Source: Urbifossiella limnaea
GTDB lineage: Bacteria > Planctomycetota > Planctomycetia > Gemmatales > Gemmataceae
Assembly (NCBI RefSeq): GCF_007747215.1
Contig: NZ_CP036273.1
Location: 6,928,322 to 6,992,321 of the forward strand
DNA length: 64,000 nucleotides
Reading direction: 5' to 3'
Part shown: positions 55,267 through 63,978 of the stretch, one piece after another
Layout of the letters: each line of letters begins with the position of its first letter
Position numbering within the stretch: the first letter of the stretch is position 1
Translations under genes and position numbers: made by a program
The notes under the pieces: model-generated
What the model saw: the letters and a program-made list of their open reading frames with translations, nothing else
Told to the model about the DNA's origin: nothing
Databases searched by the model: none

Positions 55267-57762
55267 ATGGGACAGGCTTCCCACCCCAGTAAGGCTCACC
55301 TCGACGCCCAGGCCATTTCACGGTTCAAGAAGGAACGTGTCCTCCTCCAACTGACCGAGGATCAGTTCCGCGACCTCGTCGTGCGGCCGCTCATGCTCCG
55401 CATGGGGCTCGAGGACGGTCGCGATCTGTGCGGACCCGACGAAGAAGGCAAGGACTGTGTCTTCTTCAAGGCCGACCCGATCCGCAAGCGGATCATGTAC
55501 GCGGTCCAGACGAAGCGCGGGCCGATCAACATGACCCGGAAGGCCACGGAGAACGTGACCGAGGCGCAGGCGCAGCTCCGCACCGCCCTCGAGACGAGCG
55601 TCAGCCTCGTCATGCCCCGCGAGAAGCGGAAACCCGACTGCGTGATCCTGTGCGCGAGCGGGAAAATCAACAAGGCCGCGCGGGAGCACATCCAGGCCGA
55701 GATCAACGACACCCGGCTGGCCTTCATGGGGGCCGACGAGGTCATCAACGGGCTGGACGAATACTACCCGGAGTACTGGTACGGCATCGAGGCCGACAAG
55801 TTCCCCTACTACCAGCGGCTCAAGGAGGAGCTCGCGCGGCAGAGCGAGACGGTGTCGATCGTCGAGCAGTCCGACGCGGGGCTGGCCGTGTGCCCGATCA
55901 CGGACGAGTCGTTCGTCCAGCTCTACCTGAACCGGATGACGACCGTTGAGAAGAAGGTCGGGCGGGACACCGAAACCGTCCCCGACCTCGAGGAGATCCC
56001 GATCTACGGCGTCCTCAAGGGGAAGCCCAAACTCGTCATGATCACCGGCGACGCCGGCAGCGGGAAGTCCACCTCGCTCCGGCGGCTGGCCTACTCGGTC
56101 GCGACCAAGGCCCTCAAGGACGAGTCGGCGTCGATGGTCCCCGTGATGATGCGGTGTACGGAGGTGGAGAAGTCGCCGCACCGGCTGATCGAGCAGGCGG
56201 CGGACGCGACCGCGCGGCTCACCCCCGACCGCGGCGCGAGCTTCAACGCGACCGACCTGGCCGCCGGGCTCGTCGCGATCCTCCTCGACGCGCTCGACGA
56301 GGTGTCCAGCGACGAGGGCCGGGCCGGGGTGATCCGGAAGGTCAAGGAGTTCCACCAGACCCACCCGACCTGTTTGGTGGTGATCACCTCCCGGCGGACG
56401 CCGTTCGTCAAGGAAACCAGCGAGCTAACCGGGTTTACCACCTACCAGATCAGCTCGTTCAGCATGGAGCAGGCCGAGCGGCTGGTCACGACGATCGTCC
56501 GGGACAAGTCGCTCCCGGCGGTGGACATGAACGAGACGCTGCGGCGGATCCGGGACGTCCACGGGGTCGAGCTCAACCCGCTTCTGGTGACCATCTTCGT
56601 CGCGATCTCGGACTACAACCGGCAGGACATCCCCGCGAACATCACCGAGCTGTTCAAGAAGTACACCGAGATGATGCTCGGCCGGTGGGACAAGCAGAAG
56701 GGGCTGGCGCAGCAGATCCACGCCCCCATCAAAGACTTCCTGCTGCGGTCGCTCGCCTACCTCATGCACACGCGGGGCGACATCTCGATCCCGGTCGCCG
56801 AGTGCCGCGCCCTGTTCGAGCGGGAGTTGGCGAGCCGGGACCACCGGGCGGACGTGGAGGTCCTGTTCCACGAGATCGTCTACCGGTCGGGCCTCTTGCG
56901 GATCGTGGGGGAGGACATCGAGTTCCGCCACATGCTGCTGCAGGAGTTCTTCGCCGGGCGGGCGATCCCGTCGGCCGAGCACCTGACCGGGCTCGTCTCC
57001 CAGCCGTGGTGGACGAAGGCGATCGTGTTCTACTTCGGCGAGAATCCGGACAAGTGCGACTCGATCAACGGTCTGCTCGGGCGCATCCCGACGGCCGACC
57101 CGGTTGGGGTGTACACCGCGGCGACCGCCGTCGGCCTGGCCACCCAGGCGTGCTACCTGTCGAAGGTGGACGACAAGCTCGTCTCGTTCCGGTGGGTCCT
57201 GCGCACGCTGGCCGAGGTCAAGGACCGGTTCATCGCGCAAGGCGGCGGCGACCCGGAGAAGCGGTTCCCCGAGTTGATGGTCTACCTCGGCTACTACCTG
57301 CACGCCCGGGACGCGGTCGCGTCCCACCTGATGGCCGACCTGGCCGCTTCCCTGTTGGAGGCAAAGCCGCAAACGGACGAGGAGCAGGCGGTCAACGAGA
57401 CGGCCCTCTTCTGGGCCCTCGTCGGGCTGATCGAGGTCGGCCAACTCCCGGCCGTGGAGGACCTCCTCAAGAAGTTCCGGCCGACCGACCGGCGGCACTT
57501 CTTGGGGATTCATATGGGCTGTTACCTCCTGGCGAACATCCGCATCACCACGGCGAGTACCAAGGACGTGGCCCGTCGGATCTGTAACAAGCTGACGACC
57601 AAGGTTCGGCCGTACGCGTACCAGATCATCAGTGACCTGAAGTCCATGCTGATCGAGGTCAGGAGGGGCAAGCTGGAGATTTTCCACGACACGCCGCCAC
57701 GGGAGCTCGCACTACCCGGCCCCGAGGTAGAGGACGAGCCGGAGGATAAAGCGCCGGGGTAG
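55267..57762 (+). CDS. NACHT NTPase with N-terminal Mrr-like nuclease domain (defence protein)
   Basis: 831 residues from ATG 55267. The N-terminal 190 resemble a PD-(D/E)xK restriction fold of the Mrr type (RMGLEDGRDLCGPDEEGKDC with D63, then IMYAVQTKRG with the QxK pair Q81/K83). The NACHT part has Walker A VMITGDAGSGKSTSLRRLAY (K267) and the hallmark VAILLDALDEVSSDEG (D341, D344, E345), followed by VVITSRRTPF and a winged-helix-like segment (ELFKKYTEMMLGRW, FRHMLLQEFFAGRAI). The C-terminal 300 residues are helical, TPR- or HEAT-like, and are the probable sensor. Bacterial NACHT proteins of this type stop phages, often by cutting DNA on sensing a phage protein (established for the group). 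It is alone, with no partner gene. Confidence 0.88.
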   Translation: MGQASHPSKAHLDAQAISRFKKERVLLQLTEDQFRDLVVRPLMLRMGLEDGRDLCGPDEEGKDCVFFKADPIRKRIMYAVQTKRGPINMTRKATENVTEAQAQLRTALETSVSLVMPREKRKPDCVILCASGKINKAAREHIQAEINDTRLAFMGADEVINGLDEYYPEYWYGIEADKFPYYQRLKEELARQSETVSIVEQSDAGLAVCPITDESFVQLYLNRMTTVEKKVGRDTETVPDLEEIPIYGVLKGKPKLVMITGDAGSGKSTSLRRLAYSVATKALKDESASMVPVMMRCTEVEKSPHRLIEQAADATARLTPDRGASFNATDLAAGLVAILLDALDEVSSDEGRAGVIRKVKEFHQTHPTCLVVITSRRTPFVKETSELTGFTTYQISSFSMEQAERLVTTIVRDKSLPAVDMNETLRRIRDVHGVELNPLLVTIFVAISDYNRQDIPANITELFKKYTEMMLGRWDKQKGLAQQIHAPIKDFLLRSLAYLMHTRGDISIPVAECRALFERELASRDHRADVEVLFHEIVYRSGLLRIVGEDIEFRHMLLQEFFAGRAIPSAEHLTGLVSQPWWTKAIVFYFGENPDKCDSINGLLGRIPTADPVGVYTAATAVGLATQACYLSKVDDKLVSFRWVLRTLAEVKDRFIAQGGGDPEKRFPELMVYLGYYLHARDAVASHLMADLAASLLEAKPQTDEEQAVNETALFWALVGLIEVGQLPAVEDLLKKFRPTDRRHFLGIHMGCYLLANIRITTASTKDVARRICNKLTTKVRPYAYQIISDLKSMLIEVRRGKLEIFHDTPPRELALPGPEVEDEPEDKAPG

Positions 57763-57878
57763 TCCCCCGCGGCGCCCGCCTGACTCGACCGCGACGTCGC
57801 ATCGGGCATTTGGCGCAGTGAGTTGGCCGAATCGGTTCATTAGACGGCTGGGTCGCCGTCCACGGGCCACCGCCCGGT
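57763..57878. other. Gap after the NACHT gene
   Basis: There is no gene or clear terminator in this short stretch. It leads into the duplicated fragment at 57879. A patch GGCGCAGTGAGTTGGCCGAA near 57812 gives no recognised signal. Confidence 0.3.
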
Positions 57879-58016
57879 CGCCCGCAGCAGCACCTCGAGG
57901 TTGTGCCGGGCGGGGCCGTGCCCCGGGTCGGCTGCCGGCACCGCCCGGGTCGCCACCGACGGAGCGACCGGCCCCGCCCCGGCCTTCACCAGCACCTGCA
58001 TCAGCGCCGCTTGTGG
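57879..58016 (-). pseudogene. Duplicated gene remnant, copy A
   Basis: It aligns with 59411-59538 over its length with a few gaps. On the minus strand it encodes a short piece (TRAVPAADPGHGPARHNLEV, LLRATGRWPV). The RHNLEVLLR end looks like the last helix of a longer planctomycete protein of TPR or glycosyltransferase kind, which is otherwise missing. No start codon of its own fits. Confidence 0.6.
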
Positions 58017-58172
58017 GGCCACCGCCCCCGGAACACTGCGACCGGCAGTTTCGCCCCCCGAAACCGTGTCATTGCCGTCACGGCGGCTCGAGTGCGGTTC
58101 CCCGGCACCATCGCTTCCGCGGTGCCCTCGTACGTCGCCCTGGTGGCGACCACGGCTGCCCGGACGCAGGTC

Positions 58173-59255
58173 TCACCTCGTCGGGACCGGGGCCGGCCGG
58201 GCCAGCCGCCACAGCCGGTGGACGGCGACCCCGACGACCGCCGACCCCGCGGCCCGGAGGCACACCGCGGGGAGCACCGCGGCCGGGAGGGCCGGTCCGG
58301 CGGTGACCCGGAGGTCGAACAGTTGCATCACGTCGGCGAAGTCCGCCCCCCGAAGGGCCTGGTCCACCGCCCACCACGCCATCCCCGCCGTCCCGATCTC
58401 GTTCGCCGCCAGCCCGGTGATCGACACCAGTGCGACCAGCAAAGCGACCGACGCCGGGGCGAGGACGACCGCCCCGGCCCGGGCCAGCGGCCGGCCGGCG
58501 TCGGCCCCGAGTTCCCCCAACGCGTCCCCCGGGTCCGCCGGCCCCACCATGGAGCGGTCGCGCAGCCGGGTGGCGAGCCGGAGCAGTCCGAGGCACGCGA
58601 CCGCCGCTGCAGCCGCCAGCGGCACCGCCCGCCAGTCGAACACCCGGATCCCCGAGTTCTGGAGTTGGCCGATGGCCATGCCCAGCAAGACGGCCACGCA
58701 TGCTGCCAGCCCGAGACGGGCGAACACGGCGAGGAGGACGACCGCCATCGTCCGCGGCATGTCGCCGACGAAAGTTCGGCGGGCGCGGCCGGCGGCCCGG
58801 CCGATCGCGTCGACCACGAACGCCCCGGCGATGAGGTGGAACCCGACCAGGAGTCCGGCGGCCGTTGGGCTGGTGTGGCGGACGGCCTGGACCGCCCCCC
58901 AGTCCCGGACGAGGTCGAGGGCGTCGGCGGCGCGGAGGAGGTGGGCCAAGGCGAACGCCGCCCAGGCTCCCGGGCCGGCGCCGGGCGGGGCGTCGAAGTG
59001 GCCGGCGCCGAGGAGGGCGTGGGCGGCCGGGAAGGCGGCCGCGTACGCTCCCAGCGCGAGGCCCACGTGGGCCGCCCGTGCGACCGGCCCGGTCCCTCGG
59101 GCGGTGGCGGCGGCCAGGTTTGCCGTCGCCAGGGCGAGGGTGATGGTAAAGCCGGCCCAGAAGAGTGGGGGAGACGGGGGGCCGACGGCCGCGGCCGCAC
59201 TCACACCGACCCACCCGGCGGATGCGACCACGAGGGTGACGCGGAATGGCGGCAT
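58173..59255 (-). CDS. Polytopic membrane protein, unknown
   Basis: 360 residues with about eight to ten hydrophobic segments (VTLVVASAGWVGVSAAAAVG, AAHVGLALGAYAAAFPAAHA, MAVVLLAVFARLGLAACVAV, VPLAAAAAVACLGLLRLATR, GAVVLAPASVALLVALVSIT, PALPAAVLPAVCLRAAGSAV). Soluble loops are short. I recognise no transporter or enzyme motif. It lies between two copies of a gene remnant (57879 and 59411), which suggests that it sits in a duplicated or rearranged patch. Confidence 0.7.
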   Translation of the reverse strand: MPPFRVTLVVASAGWVGVSAAAAVGPPSPPLFWAGFTITLALATANLAAATARGTGPVARAAHVGLALGAYAAAFPAAHALLGAGHFDAPPGAGPGAWAAFALAHLLRAADALDLVRDWGAVQAVRHTSPTAAGLLVGFHLIAGAFVVDAIGRAAGRARRTFVGDMPRTMAVVLLAVFARLGLAACVAVLLGMAIGQLQNSGIRVFDWRAVPLAAAAAVACLGLLRLATRLRDRSMVGPADPGDALGELGADAGRPLARAGAVVLAPASVALLVALVSITGLAANEIGTAGMAWWAVDQALRGADFADVMQLFDLRVTAGPALPAAVLPAVCLRAAGSAVVGVAVHRLWRLARPAPVPTR

Positions 59256-59410
59256 GGTCGGCCCGTTCGCGCTCCGGAATCGGTCTCGCCCTGCTCTTCA
59301 CCATTCGCTCCGGAGGGAGAGGTATTGGTGCTCTCGGGCGGGCAGGCCTCGCCCTCAGCCCGCGTCAACGTTATCCCCGTCGTTGGAAGCGCTTGCCCGG
59401 GGCACGACAA

Positions 59411-59538
59411 CGCCCGCAACAGCACCCCGAGGTCGTGCCGGGCCGCGCCCCGGGTCGGCCGCCGGCACCGCCCGGATCGCCGGCTCCAACTCGGCCGGCC
59501 CCGCCCCGGGCTGCACCTGTATCAGCTGAGGGTGTGGT
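59411..59538 (-). pseudogene. Duplicated gene remnant, copy B
   Basis: It matches copy A (57879-58016) in sequence and orientation. The minus-strand reading gives LIQVQPGAGPAELEPAIRAV then PAADPGRGPARPRGAVAGVV, with the RHNLEV part shifted out of frame. It follows a transposase fragment on the same strand. Confidence 0.6.
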
Positions 59539-59639
59539 GGTTCACGTGACGCCGCCGCACCGCCACTGGTACGCGGCGTGGTCGGCGCAGAGGCGCTCCA
59601 ACTCGCGGGCGGAGCCGACCCCCCTCGAGGGTGACGCAG

Positions 59640-59810
59640 AGCCACCGGCCGGATGGCGGCGTACAGTGGGGCGAGATCTACCCCATCGGCGAACGTCCAG
59701 GCGGCCCGGGCCGGGTGGTCGGGCGGGAGCATCTGGGTCGGGCGACAGGGCCAGGTGCGAACCTCGTCGCGGATTGCCGGGCGGAGGCGGGACGCGGGGG
59801 TGAACGGCAC
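59640..59810 (-). pseudogene. N-terminal fragment of a transposase
   Basis: About 57 residues on the minus strand: EVRTWPCRPTQMLPPDHPAR followed by AAWTFADGVDLAPLYAAIRP. This resembles the N-terminus of IS1182/IS5-like transposases ('DHPAR..W.f.d.lDL..ly..I'). The catalytic part is missing; the frame runs on into remnant B. It is the trace of an older insertion. Confidence 0.5.
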
Positions 59811-59857
59811 GGGAATCCGGTAGCGGCGTGGGGGGCGACCAGTTAGGCTCCGGATAG

Positions 59858-59868
59858 GTCAGAGAGGG
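59858..59868. repeat. Target-site duplication, left copy
   Basis: GTCAGAGAGGG; an identical copy is at 61366-61376. The pair borders the IS element exactly. Confidence 0.9.
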
Positions 59869-61365
59869 CAGGCCATTCACGGTGTGAGACTCACGGATTC
59901 CGGCTGACTTTCGCCTGACGGGTCTTCTTCCCCTCGTCGAGCAACCGGGCCGTGGAAACATGTGGGCTCTTGTCCTTGATCCGTCGGGTCGCCGTCCTCG
60001 TCGGCTTCCGGGGCGGCGCTTTCTTGATCCTCCCAAGGTCGACCTTGCCCGCCCACTCGCGGAGGTGGCCGGCCAACTCCGGGCTGGGCATCGGACCGAA
60101 CGCCTCCCATTCCGACGCGGGCAGGGCGATCATCATCCCCGCGTACACCATCGCCCACTCCAGCGCCAGGTAATACCCCGACACCTCCTCCTGCACCTTC
60201 TTCTCACCATGCACCGCCCGCAGGGCCGCCTTCAGTACGGCCAGCACGTTGTACGCGGCCACCGCCACGCAGAACCCGAACAGCGCGGCCCTGGGGTACC
60301 CCAGGGTGTTCACCTCACAGTTCAAGGCGACTGTCAACTCGTGGAAGGCCCCCTCGATCTTCCACCGCTTGAGGTAGATCTCGGCCACCTTCTTGGCCGG
60401 CACCTTCGCCGGCAGGTTGGTCAGGATCTCCACCTCCGCGTCCCCGTCCGCGGTCGGCGCCCGCAGCCGCACCCGCACCTGCCGCAGGCGCACCAACCGC
60501 GCCCCACCCCAGCAGACCCAGACCCGCCGCTCGCCCACCCAGCCCCGGTCCGTCGCGACCTCGGCCCCGTACCCGGCTTCGGCCTCGACGCTCAGGTTCC
60601 CGTGGCGTCGGATGACGACGTAGGCCCGCCGGGCGGCCACCTCACACAGGAACTCCGCCGTGCAGAAGTTGCGGTCCGCGACCCACACGTCCCGCTCCCG
60701 CACCAGCGGCACAATCTGGTCGATCAGCGCCCGCTCCTGGGTGTGGGCGTCCTCGCACGGGACGATGTCGGTGACCAGCATCAGGGCCGGGTCGAGCACG
60801 ACCAAACTCTGCCCGGGCAAGGGGCCGGCGGTGTGCCCCCGGGTGACGCCCAGCCGCCGCTGGGTGGCGGCCAGGTGGTTGCCGTCGAGGACCCGCACCC
60901 GGTAGCCCGGCAGCAGGCTCTTGCACCCCCCGCCCAGCGCGGTGATCAGCCCCTCGCACCGGCCCGACACGTGCGCGACCAGCCCCGCGGACACGCCCGT
61001 CTCGATGTTCCGGAGCTTGTCGTAGACGCACTTGAGGGTGACCGGGACGCGGTCCCGCAGGTGCCGGTAGGCGGCCTGGACGTGGAGGGCCTTGCCGCCG
61101 ACCACCAGGGTCATCAGATCGACCGTCGTGGAGAACAGCAACTCCCGGGTGTACCCGCGCTCGGCGGTCCGGTCGAACAGCGCGTCGAGGGCCGAGGCCG
61201 AGAGGGCGTGCTCGATGGTCGCCCGGGACATCACGCTGAGCGGGCTCTCCTCTAGGAACCGCTCGAAGACCCCACCGAACAGCATGGGCGCGCCCTCTCC
61301 CTGGCTTGGCCAAGTCCCTGCCAGCGGACGGCTTACGACCGGGATGCGTCACCGTGAATGGCCTG
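59869..61365. mobile_element. Intact IS4-family insertion sequence, 1497 bp
   Basis: The ends are perfect 16-bp inverted repeats: CAGGCCATTCACGGTG at 59869-59884 and its complement at 61350-61365. An 11-bp direct repeat (GTCAGAGAGGG) flanks both ends, the size usual for the IS4 family. One full transposase gene fills it. The perfect repeats point to a recent insertion. Confidence 0.95.
59891..61285 (-). CDS. IS4-family transposase
   Basis: 464 residues. DDE residues: YRVRVLDGNHLAATQRRLG (Asp), RDVWVADRNFCTAEFLCEVA (Asp) and VAEIYLKRWKIEGAFHELTV (Glu in the Y-x2-RWxIE-x2-F context of the IS4 group). The frame is intact and fills the element. The C-terminus is very basic (RIKKAPPRKPTRTATRRIKD). 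It is not closely similar to the other transposase of this window (11905), which is of a different IS4-like type. Confidence 0.93.
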   Translation of the reverse strand: MLFGGVFERFLEESPLSVMSRATIEHALSASALDALFDRTAERGYTRELLFSTTVDLMTLVVGGKALHVQAAYRHLRDRVPVTLKCVYDKLRNIETGVSAGLVAHVSGRCEGLITALGGGCKSLLPGYRVRVLDGNHLAATQRRLGVTRGHTAGPLPGQSLVVLDPALMLVTDIVPCEDAHTQERALIDQIVPLVRERDVWVADRNFCTAEFLCEVAARRAYVVIRRHGNLSVEAEAGYGAEVATDRGWVGERRVWVCWGGARLVRLRQVRVRLRAPTADGDAEVEILTNLPAKVPAKKVAEIYLKRWKIEGAFHELTVALNCEVNTLGYPRAALFGFCVAVAAYNVLAVLKAALRAVHGEKKVQEEVSGYYLALEWAMVYAGMMIALPASEWEAFGPMPSPELAGHLREWAGKVDLGRIKKAPPRKPTRTATRRIKDKSPHVSTARLLDEGKKTRQAKVSRNP

Positions 61366-61376
61366 GTCAGAGAGGG
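61366..61376. repeat. Target-site duplication, right copy
   Basis: GTCAGAGAGGG, identical to 59858-59868. Confidence 0.9.
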
Positions 61377-61469
61377 GCATGGCGGGGAAGAATATCCACG
61401 CCTTGCACGAGTTGTTCGGCGGTATCCAGAAACATCGAGCCATCGGCGCCGGCCGACCAGGAGACGAGC

Positions 61470-62744
61470 GTGGGATTTTTTGACTTCTTCCGCAAGCGGT
61501 CGAAGCCGATTGAGCCGCCGAGTCCCCCACTGGATGTCGAGCAATTCGTGAGGAATTGCTACGGCGGCACACTCTACACCGAGTACCGCAAGCAGACCGA
61601 TCCGTCCGTCCGGGCCGCGTTGGGGGCGAAGGTCGCCGAACAGGCGCGTGAAACTCCGAACTGGCGATGCGAAGGAGCGTGGCTCGCGCTTAACGAGGTC
61701 GATCAAGACGCCCTGTGCGAGGTCGTGCGGTCGCTGCTCGACAGCCCCGACGAGCCGATTCGCAGACGCGCGAAGGACGCGCTGCACAAGTTGACTTGTG
61801 TTGACACGCGCTCACCATTAACGGCCGAGATCTGCGACGTGCTGCAAGCGCGGATCGCACCCGAGACGGATTCGCTCCTCCGCCACTGGATGGTCGCGTT
61901 CCTGCGAGACACCCCTGACCGACTCGTCGCGTTGCTCCGCGACCCCACCTACCCTGCCGACGCCAAGCGGTTCATCCTCGCCGAGGGGTGCATCCCGGGC
62001 AGGCTGCTACTGCCGCTGGTCGATGACGAGTACGTCGGCCCGGATGTCACCGCGCACATTCTGCTGCCGCAGAATCCGCAGAATGACCGCTACACCGAGC
62101 TGCGCCCCGAACTCCTGAAGAGGGTCCTCGCGTCGCCCCGCCTGCTCCCGGCCGCGCTCGGGGCGGCGTGCGAGCGGCTGCGGAGCGACGGGCGAAACTA
62201 CCTTGGGCGCGATGAAGTCCACGCCGCGCTTATGCTCGCCGGGTTGCGGCACACGGACCCCGAGATTCGCGCCCGCACGCTCGCCGCGTTCCCCGACGAA
62301 GAGCTGTCCGACTACGCCCCCGACCTCTACGCCGTCGTCGCGCAAGCCCTGTCCGATCCGGACGAATCCGTCCGCGCTGCGGCGGCCGCGGTTCTGGACC
62401 GGAACATGGCGGCGGTCGAGCGCGAGCTGGCCACGAAGCACTACCGCCGCGCCGTCGATCACCTCGGCCGGATGAACTCCCCGCGGGCCGAGGCGCTGCT
62501 CGGCGCGCACGAAAAACTGCGGCAGCGCGTGGCCGATGAGGTCTGTGTCAAGGGCAGCCCAGACGACCGCGAGATCGCCAGACGCCTGTCGTCGCTGTCG
62601 TCGCCGGTAGAGTGCGGCATTGTTGGCGAATGGCTGTGGAAGAATGGGGGGCATGAGCGGATGGTCCGAGTCTGCAACAGCTATGGCGGGAATGTCCGCA
62701 TCCTTGAGGAATACTGGGACGGGATCGGCACGTTCCAGGGGTGA
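61470..62744 (+). CDS. HEAT-repeat-like protein
   Basis: 424 residues from GTG 61470 (CAGGAGA 6 bases upstream). The N-terminus GFFDFFRKRSKPIEPPSPPL is a short aromatic/basic leader. The rest shows helical HEAT-like units (CEVVRSLLDSPDEPIRRRAK, AALMLAGLRHTDPEIRARTL, AVVAQALSDPDESVRAAAAA). The C-terminus (ERMVRVCNSYGGNVRILEEY) is different. It is likely a protein-binding scaffold; no enzyme motif is seen. The IS insertion ends 93 bp upstream and may have separated it from its promoter. Confidence 0.75.
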   Translation: MGFFDFFRKRSKPIEPPSPPLDVEQFVRNCYGGTLYTEYRKQTDPSVRAALGAKVAEQARETPNWRCEGAWLALNEVDQDALCEVVRSLLDSPDEPIRRRAKDALHKLTCVDTRSPLTAEICDVLQARIAPETDSLLRHWMVAFLRDTPDRLVALLRDPTYPADAKRFILAEGCIPGRLLLPLVDDEYVGPDVTAHILLPQNPQNDRYTELRPELLKRVLASPRLLPAALGAACERLRSDGRNYLGRDEVHAALMLAGLRHTDPEIRARTLAAFPDEELSDYAPDLYAVVAQALSDPDESVRAAAAAVLDRNMAAVERELATKHYRRAVDHLGRMNSPRAEALLGAHEKLRQRVADEVCVKGSPDDREIARRLSSLSSPVECGIVGEWLWKNGGHERMVRVCNSYGGNVRILEEYWDGIGTFQG

Positions 62745-63015
62745 AGTGCGGCTGCCGTCCGTGCAAGTGTCCGTGTCGAGCGTCAAGTTGTCAGGGTCCT
62801 TGGGCTTAGAGGCATGTATGGTGAAGCAAAATCAGCCGCAGACAGCGGTGGGCACGACGGCGTTCCGCTACCTGGAGGATCGGTAGCCCACCGCCGCTGC
62901 CGAGGTCTTATCCCCGAGTGCGTCGGCCAACTCCGGTGCTGCACATTTGACTGAAGTAATGGTCAATACCGCTTAAACACTGGGGTAATGACGGTGAGCG
63001 ACTTCGGGGGGAGCC
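62745..63015. other. Gap between HEAT-like and WD40 genes
   Basis: No supported gene. A 22-codon frame (ATG 62818, ending TTAFRYLEDR) is too short to trust. The AT-richer stretch 62940-62990 (GCACATTTGACTGAAGTAAT and onward) probably holds the promoter of 63016; TTGACT at about 62946 is a -35 candidate without a clear -10 at normal distance. Confidence 0.35.
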
Positions 63016-63978
63016 ATGATCGAAGCGATCCGCGAATTCACGATCGAGTCAGAGATACACCGCGCGGCCTTCTCGCCGGACGGCAGGTGGCTTGCCCTGG
63101 CCACCAAGAGCGGAACCACGGAACTCTGGGAGATCCCAACCGCGACTCCCGGGCCGATACTTCATGGGCATTCCGACGATGTCTGGACGGTCTCCTTTGC
63201 TCCCGACGGCCGCACCATCGCCACGGGGGGTGGGGACGGAACTGTCCGAATCTGGAACTCGATCGATGGCAGAGAGCGAGCCCTCTTTCGGGGGCATAGT
63301 CGCGCCGTCACCGCGGCAGCGTTCATCCCGGACGGACGGCGGTTGGTCACCTCCGGCTGGGATCACCGGCTCATCGTCTGGGACGTGGCCGCCGGTTCAC
63401 CCCTGGCGAACCACGACGGCGGCGCCACTCTCGAAATCGGTGGTTTTTCGGCGGACGGGATAAGGCTCTTGATCGGCAGCGACCGCAACCAAGCCGAGTT
63501 GTGGCACTCGGACGCGGGGCGGGTGAGGGTACTGACGGGTAAGAACAGCGACAGTACGATGTCTACCGCCGTCAGCAGGCGCGCGCCGCTGGCCTTCACC
63601 GCCGAGAAGGGTGTGCGCGTGCCGCCGGGTCAGCCGGCCAACTGGTTCACCCGCGTCGGTGTGTGGGACGCCTCGGCTTGGCGGGAGTTGAGAGACTTCG
63701 AGGTCGGCGCCCGCCCGCACCGCGGCGTGTGGCACTTGGCCGCGTCCGGCGACGGACGGTTCATCCTGCTCGGCCATTCCGACGGGATCGTCAAGGTGGT
63801 GCGATCGGCCACGGGGGAGGTGGGGTTCGAGCGGTCGGTGTGCTTCGAACCCGAAGCCATGAGCTTGTCGGCCGATGATACCGTACTTGTAAGTACGGTC
63901 GGTCGGCGGGTGCAGTTATGGAAAGTGCAGGTCCCCCATTGGGAAGCGCCTCGCAAACCGTGGTGGCGGTTCTGGTAG
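63016..63978 (+). CDS. WD40-repeat protein
   Basis: 320 residues from ATG 63016 (GGGGGAG 4 bases upstream). Three typical WD40 units lead (AFSPDGRWLALATKSGTTEL, SFAPDGRTIATGGGDGTVRI, AFIPDGRRLVTSGWDHRLIV), with GH dipeptides between them (HGHSDDVW, RGHSRAVT). Weaker units follow (LAASGDGRFILLGHSDGIVK, SLSADDTVLVSTVGRRVQLW). It makes a single propeller without a kinase or sigma domain, and no signal peptide is seen. It ends at KPWWRFW. It probably works as a protein-binding platform. Confidence 0.88.
   Translation: MIEAIREFTIESEIHRAAFSPDGRWLALATKSGTTELWEIPTATPGPILHGHSDDVWTVSFAPDGRTIATGGGDGTVRIWNSIDGRERALFRGHSRAVTAAAFIPDGRRLVTSGWDHRLIVWDVAAGSPLANHDGGATLEIGGFSADGIRLLIGSDRNQAELWHSDAGRVRVLTGKNSDSTMSTAVSRRAPLAFTAEKGVRVPPGQPANWFTRVGVWDASAWRELRDFEVGARPHRGVWHLAASGDGRFILLGHSDGIVKVVRSATGEVGFERSVCFEPEAMSLSADDTVLVSTVGRRVQLWKVQVPHWEAPRKPWWRFW

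Noticed and set aside
57901-59529. A 542-residue plus-strand protein
   Set aside because: It covers the membrane protein gene on the other strand and is a low-complexity Ala/Arg/Pro/Thr shadow.
61379-61483. A 34-codon frame (MAGKNIHALHELFGG...) before the HEAT-like gene
   Set aside because: No ribosome site, and it runs across the GTG start of the next gene; too short to support.
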